Below are positions 32,138-34,223 of a stretch of DNA of 34,223 nt, piece after piece. This DNA comes from Shewanella sp. GTDB taxonomy: Bacteria > Pseudomonadota > Gammaproteobacteria > Enterobacterales > Shewanellaceae. The stretch's first letter is position 1, and each line of letters starts with the position of its first letter. A program made the position numbers and the translations under genes. Below the pieces are notes generated by a model. That model had not been told where the DNA came from. It saw only the letters and a list, made by a program, of their open reading frames with translations, and searched no databases. Location: the NCBI GenBank assembly GCA_021462625.1, contig JAJNAU010000020.1, forward strand, positions 1 to 34,223. Reading direction: 5' to 3'.

Positions 32138-34156
32138 ATGAAACACAATAAATTACTGCTGGCATTGTTGATGACGGGTGGATTTGTCGCACAGGCGAGG
32201 GCAGAGGATGTGCCGGCCTGTGAGAAAGCGCAGGGATGTGATGAGCGCATCGTGGTGACCGGCGAGTTGATGCGTAAACCGCTCAGTGTTGTCACTGATC
32301 CCAAGAAACCCAGACTGCCCCTGCCAGCCTACGATGGTGCCGGTTTTCTGAAAACGATTCCGGGATTCAGTATCAGCCGTAAAGGCGGTGCCGGTGGCGA
32401 CCCATCACTGCGTGGCCTGGGTGGATCGCGCATTAATATTGTCAATGATGGCCAGCATGTTTATGGCACCTGTGGTGGCCGTATGGACCCGCCAACCGCC
32501 TACATTTATCCCGAATCCTACGACAGCATTGAAGTCATCAAAGGCCCACAGACGGTACGTCACGGCCCTGTAGGCTCAGCCGGCACAGTGCTGTTTGAAA
32601 AAGACCGTCAGCGGTTTGTCGAGCAGGACGCGACCGGCCGGGCCAGTGTGACTGCCGGCAGCTATGAACGTCTGGACTATATCGTTGAGCTAGCTGCGGG
32701 CGATGAAAATCATTATCTGGAGCTGGATGCCAATCAATCCTCCAGTGACCACTATGAAGATGGCAATGGCAATCCAATCCAATCGAGCTATGACCGCCGC
32801 AATATGGACTTTGCCCTGGGCTGGACCCCTGGCGATGATACTGTGTTGGAGCTGAGCTACGGCAAGTCTGACGGCGAGGCGGAGTATGCCGATCGTGCCA
32901 ACAAAGCCAGAGTCATAGAAAACCAAAACTTCACCCTGATAGGTGAGCATGACTTCAATGGTGACTATCTGCAGTCCATTGAATTCCAAGCCTATCACAA
33001 TGATAACGATCATGTGATGGATCAGTTCGATCAGGGTGGCAACTTTGGCACCAATGTGCGTCGCCGCACTCAGGGTGGCCATATCTGGGCTGAATGGAAC
33101 ATTGGCAAGTTGACCATGGTCACGGGTGCCGATATGCAGGATTCAGTGCATAAAGGCCGCACCGTTGGCAACGTCAACGACCCTTACAACCCGGCTTTCC
33201 CGGGCGATTTGGATGTGCTGCTGGGCAAGCCGTTTAAAGACAATATGAGTTACACCCAGTTTGGTGTATTCGGTGAGTTCGAGTACGACTTTGAGCCTGT
33301 GGTACTGTTTACAGGTATCCGTTATGACTACTGGGATACCGAGCTGCACGTGGCTCAAAAGGGTGAACGTCAAGATGATCTGGTGTCTGGTTTTGCCCGC
33401 ATTGAGCACGAGTTTGGTGGTAACCAATATTATCTGGGCGTGGGCTATGCCCAGCGTATCCCTGATTACTGGGAAATCATGAAGGCTTCGGCTGCAGATG
33501 CCTCCCAAAAAGCCTTTGATCTTGAGCCGGAAAAAACCTCCCAGCTGGACGCCGGCTGGATCTATGATATGGACGCCATCACCCTCTCCAGCGCCCTGTA
33601 TTACGGTGAAATCAAGGATTATATCCTTATCGACAATCGCTTAAAGGTTGACGGCAAAGTGGTTAGTCGCTCCCGTAATATCGATGCCACCATCTGGGGC
33701 GGCGAGTTGGGAGCCGAGTGGCGCATCACTGAGTCGCTGCAAACTCAGCTGAGCCTGGTATATGCCCACGGTGAGAATGATACCGATAACGAAGCGTTGG
33801 GGCAGGTATCACCGCTGGAAGGCCGGTTGACTGTGGATTATCGCATCGGCGACTGGACCTTAGGTCTGCTGTGGCGGGTGGTGGATTCACAGGACAGAGT
33901 CGCCAAGGGGCAAGGCAATATCTCCGGTCAGGATTTGGGTGAAAGCGCCGGCTTCGGCACCCTGGCATTCAACGCAGGCTGGAAGCATGGCGAGCATATG
34001 CGCCTGACCATGGGGGTTGAGAACCTGTTTGATCGCACCTATGCCGAGCATATCAGCCGTAGCGGCGCCGGTAACGATGTCCCCGGCAGTGTTCCGACCT
34101 TCCAGGTCAACGAACCTGGCCGCAACGCCTGGGTAAAACTGGAATACCTGTTCTAA
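32138..34156 (+). CDS. TonB-dependent copper receptor (OprC/NosA-like)
   Basis: This outer-membrane beta-barrel receptor has 672 residues. A signal peptide (about 1-22) is followed by ERIVVTGEL (TonB-box-like), a plug domain (about 55-165) with IPGFSISRKGGAGGDPSLRG and IEVIKGPQTVRHGPVGSAGT, then a 22-stranded-type barrel ending with NAWVKLEYLF, a terminal aromatic as required for assembly. The segment GTCGGRMDPPTAYIYPESYD is diagnostic of the TonB-copper family (OprC, NosA), which brings copper into the periplasm. It needs the TonB-ExbB-ExbD machinery, such as that encoded at 2180-7149. A miniature element begins three bases after the stop. Confidence 0.92.
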   Translation: MKHNKLLLALLMTGGFVAQARAEDVPACEKAQGCDERIVVTGELMRKPLSVVTDPKKPRLPLPAYDGAGFLKTIPGFSISRKGGAGGDPSLRGLGGSRINIVNDGQHVYGTCGGRMDPPTAYIYPESYDSIEVIKGPQTVRHGPVGSAGTVLFEKDRQRFVEQDATGRASVTAGSYERLDYIVELAAGDENHYLELDANQSSSDHYEDGNGNPIQSSYDRRNMDFALGWTPGDDTVLELSYGKSDGEAEYADRANKARVIENQNFTLIGEHDFNGDYLQSIEFQAYHNDNDHVMDQFDQGGNFGTNVRRRTQGGHIWAEWNIGKLTMVTGADMQDSVHKGRTVGNVNDPYNPAFPGDLDVLLGKPFKDNMSYTQFGVFGEFEYDFEPVVLFTGIRYDYWDTELHVAQKGERQDDLVSGFARIEHEFGGNQYYLGVGYAQRIPDYWEIMKASAADASQKAFDLEPEKTSQLDAGWIYDMDAITLSSALYYGEIKDYILIDNRLKVDGKVVSRSRNIDATIWGGELGAEWRITESLQTQLSLVYAHGENDTDNEALGQVSPLEGRLTVDYRIGDWTLGLLWRVVDSQDRVAKGQGNISGQDLGESAGFGTLAFNAGWKHGEHMRLTMGVENLFDRTYAEHISRSGAGNDVPGSVPTFQVNEPGRNAWVKLEYLF

Positions 34157-34158
34157 CC

Positions 34159-34223
34159 CTAAGGAAGGTGCGAACAAGTCCTCGCACCACTCTGGCTTAT
34201 GAGCAAAAGCGAGTTCGAGGTAT
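34159..34223 (+). mobile_element. IS5-type miniature inverted-repeat element, copy 4 (cut by window edge)
   Basis: After CTAA (a YTAR target) comes GGAAGGTGCGAACAAGTCCT, the same end as copy 1 and in the same orientation. Similarity to bases 1245-1305 continues to the window end with few differences. The remaining part lies beyond base 34223. It begins three bases after the receptor stop codon. Confidence 0.85.

Noticed and set aside
1-34223. CRISPR array, prophage or toxin-antitoxin system
   Set aside because: No spaced direct repeats, phage structural genes or recognisable toxin-antitoxin pairs were seen.

Overview
The window looks like a chromosomal segment of a marine gammaproteobacterium of the Alteromonadales, most probably Shewanella. 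This rests on gene content: a TonB2-type energy transducing operon that opens with a DUF3450 protein and a TtpC-like protein, a VolA/Pla-1-cef type lipase lipoprotein, a parallel beta-helix protein joined to an SO_2930-family dihaem cytochrome c, and proteins resembling E. coli YciK, SohB, PpiC, YbcJ, RraB, SbcCD and MepM. I recognised these by eye; no searches were run.

Layout. Bases 1-205 hold a frameshifted minus-strand relic of an ISAs1-type transposase. A YcbL-like metallo-beta-lactamase-fold hydrolase follows (442-1086). After a roughly 1.1 kb gene-poor gap containing a miniature transposable element comes a six-gene operon (2180-7149): DUF3450 protein, TtpC, ExbB, ExbD, TonB and a periplasmic TPR protein. 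Next are a convergent degenerate GGDEF-like protein and a DUF885 metallopeptidase lipoprotein. Bases 9857-11016 are decayed, with one end of a transposable element, a frameshifted gene and orphan reading-frame pieces. Beyond it lie ppiC, a 5'-truncated acetyltransferase, ybcJ and rraB, a divergent LysR regulator and TSUP permease pair, the sbcDC operon, and mepM. Minus-strand genes follow: a basic Cys-rich protein, a YgjP-like metallopeptidase, a DUF3010 protein and yciK. Then come the VolA-like lipase, sohB and an AraC-family regulator on the plus strand. The window ends with a divergent pair: the beta-helix/dihaem cytochrome fusion (minus) and a TonB-dependent copper receptor (plus).

How the parts work together. 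The TonB2 operon supplies inner-membrane energy transduction that TonB-dependent receptors need, and the OprC/NosA-like copper receptor at the right end is one possible client. The receptor and the beta-helix/cytochrome fusion share one 377-base intergenic region, which suggests a periplasmic metal or redox function. SbcCD is a DNA end-processing nuclease, MepM a cell-wall hydrolase, and PpiC, RraB and YbcJ are housekeeping proteins of folding and RNA metabolism.

The most distinctive unannotated structure is a family of short, non-coding elements whose ends match the terminal inverted repeats of IS5 (GGAAGGTGCGAAYAAG) and which sit in YTAR targets. There are two complete copies (265 and 193 bp), one decayed end, and one copy cut by the window edge. 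Two of them sit in or just after stop codons.
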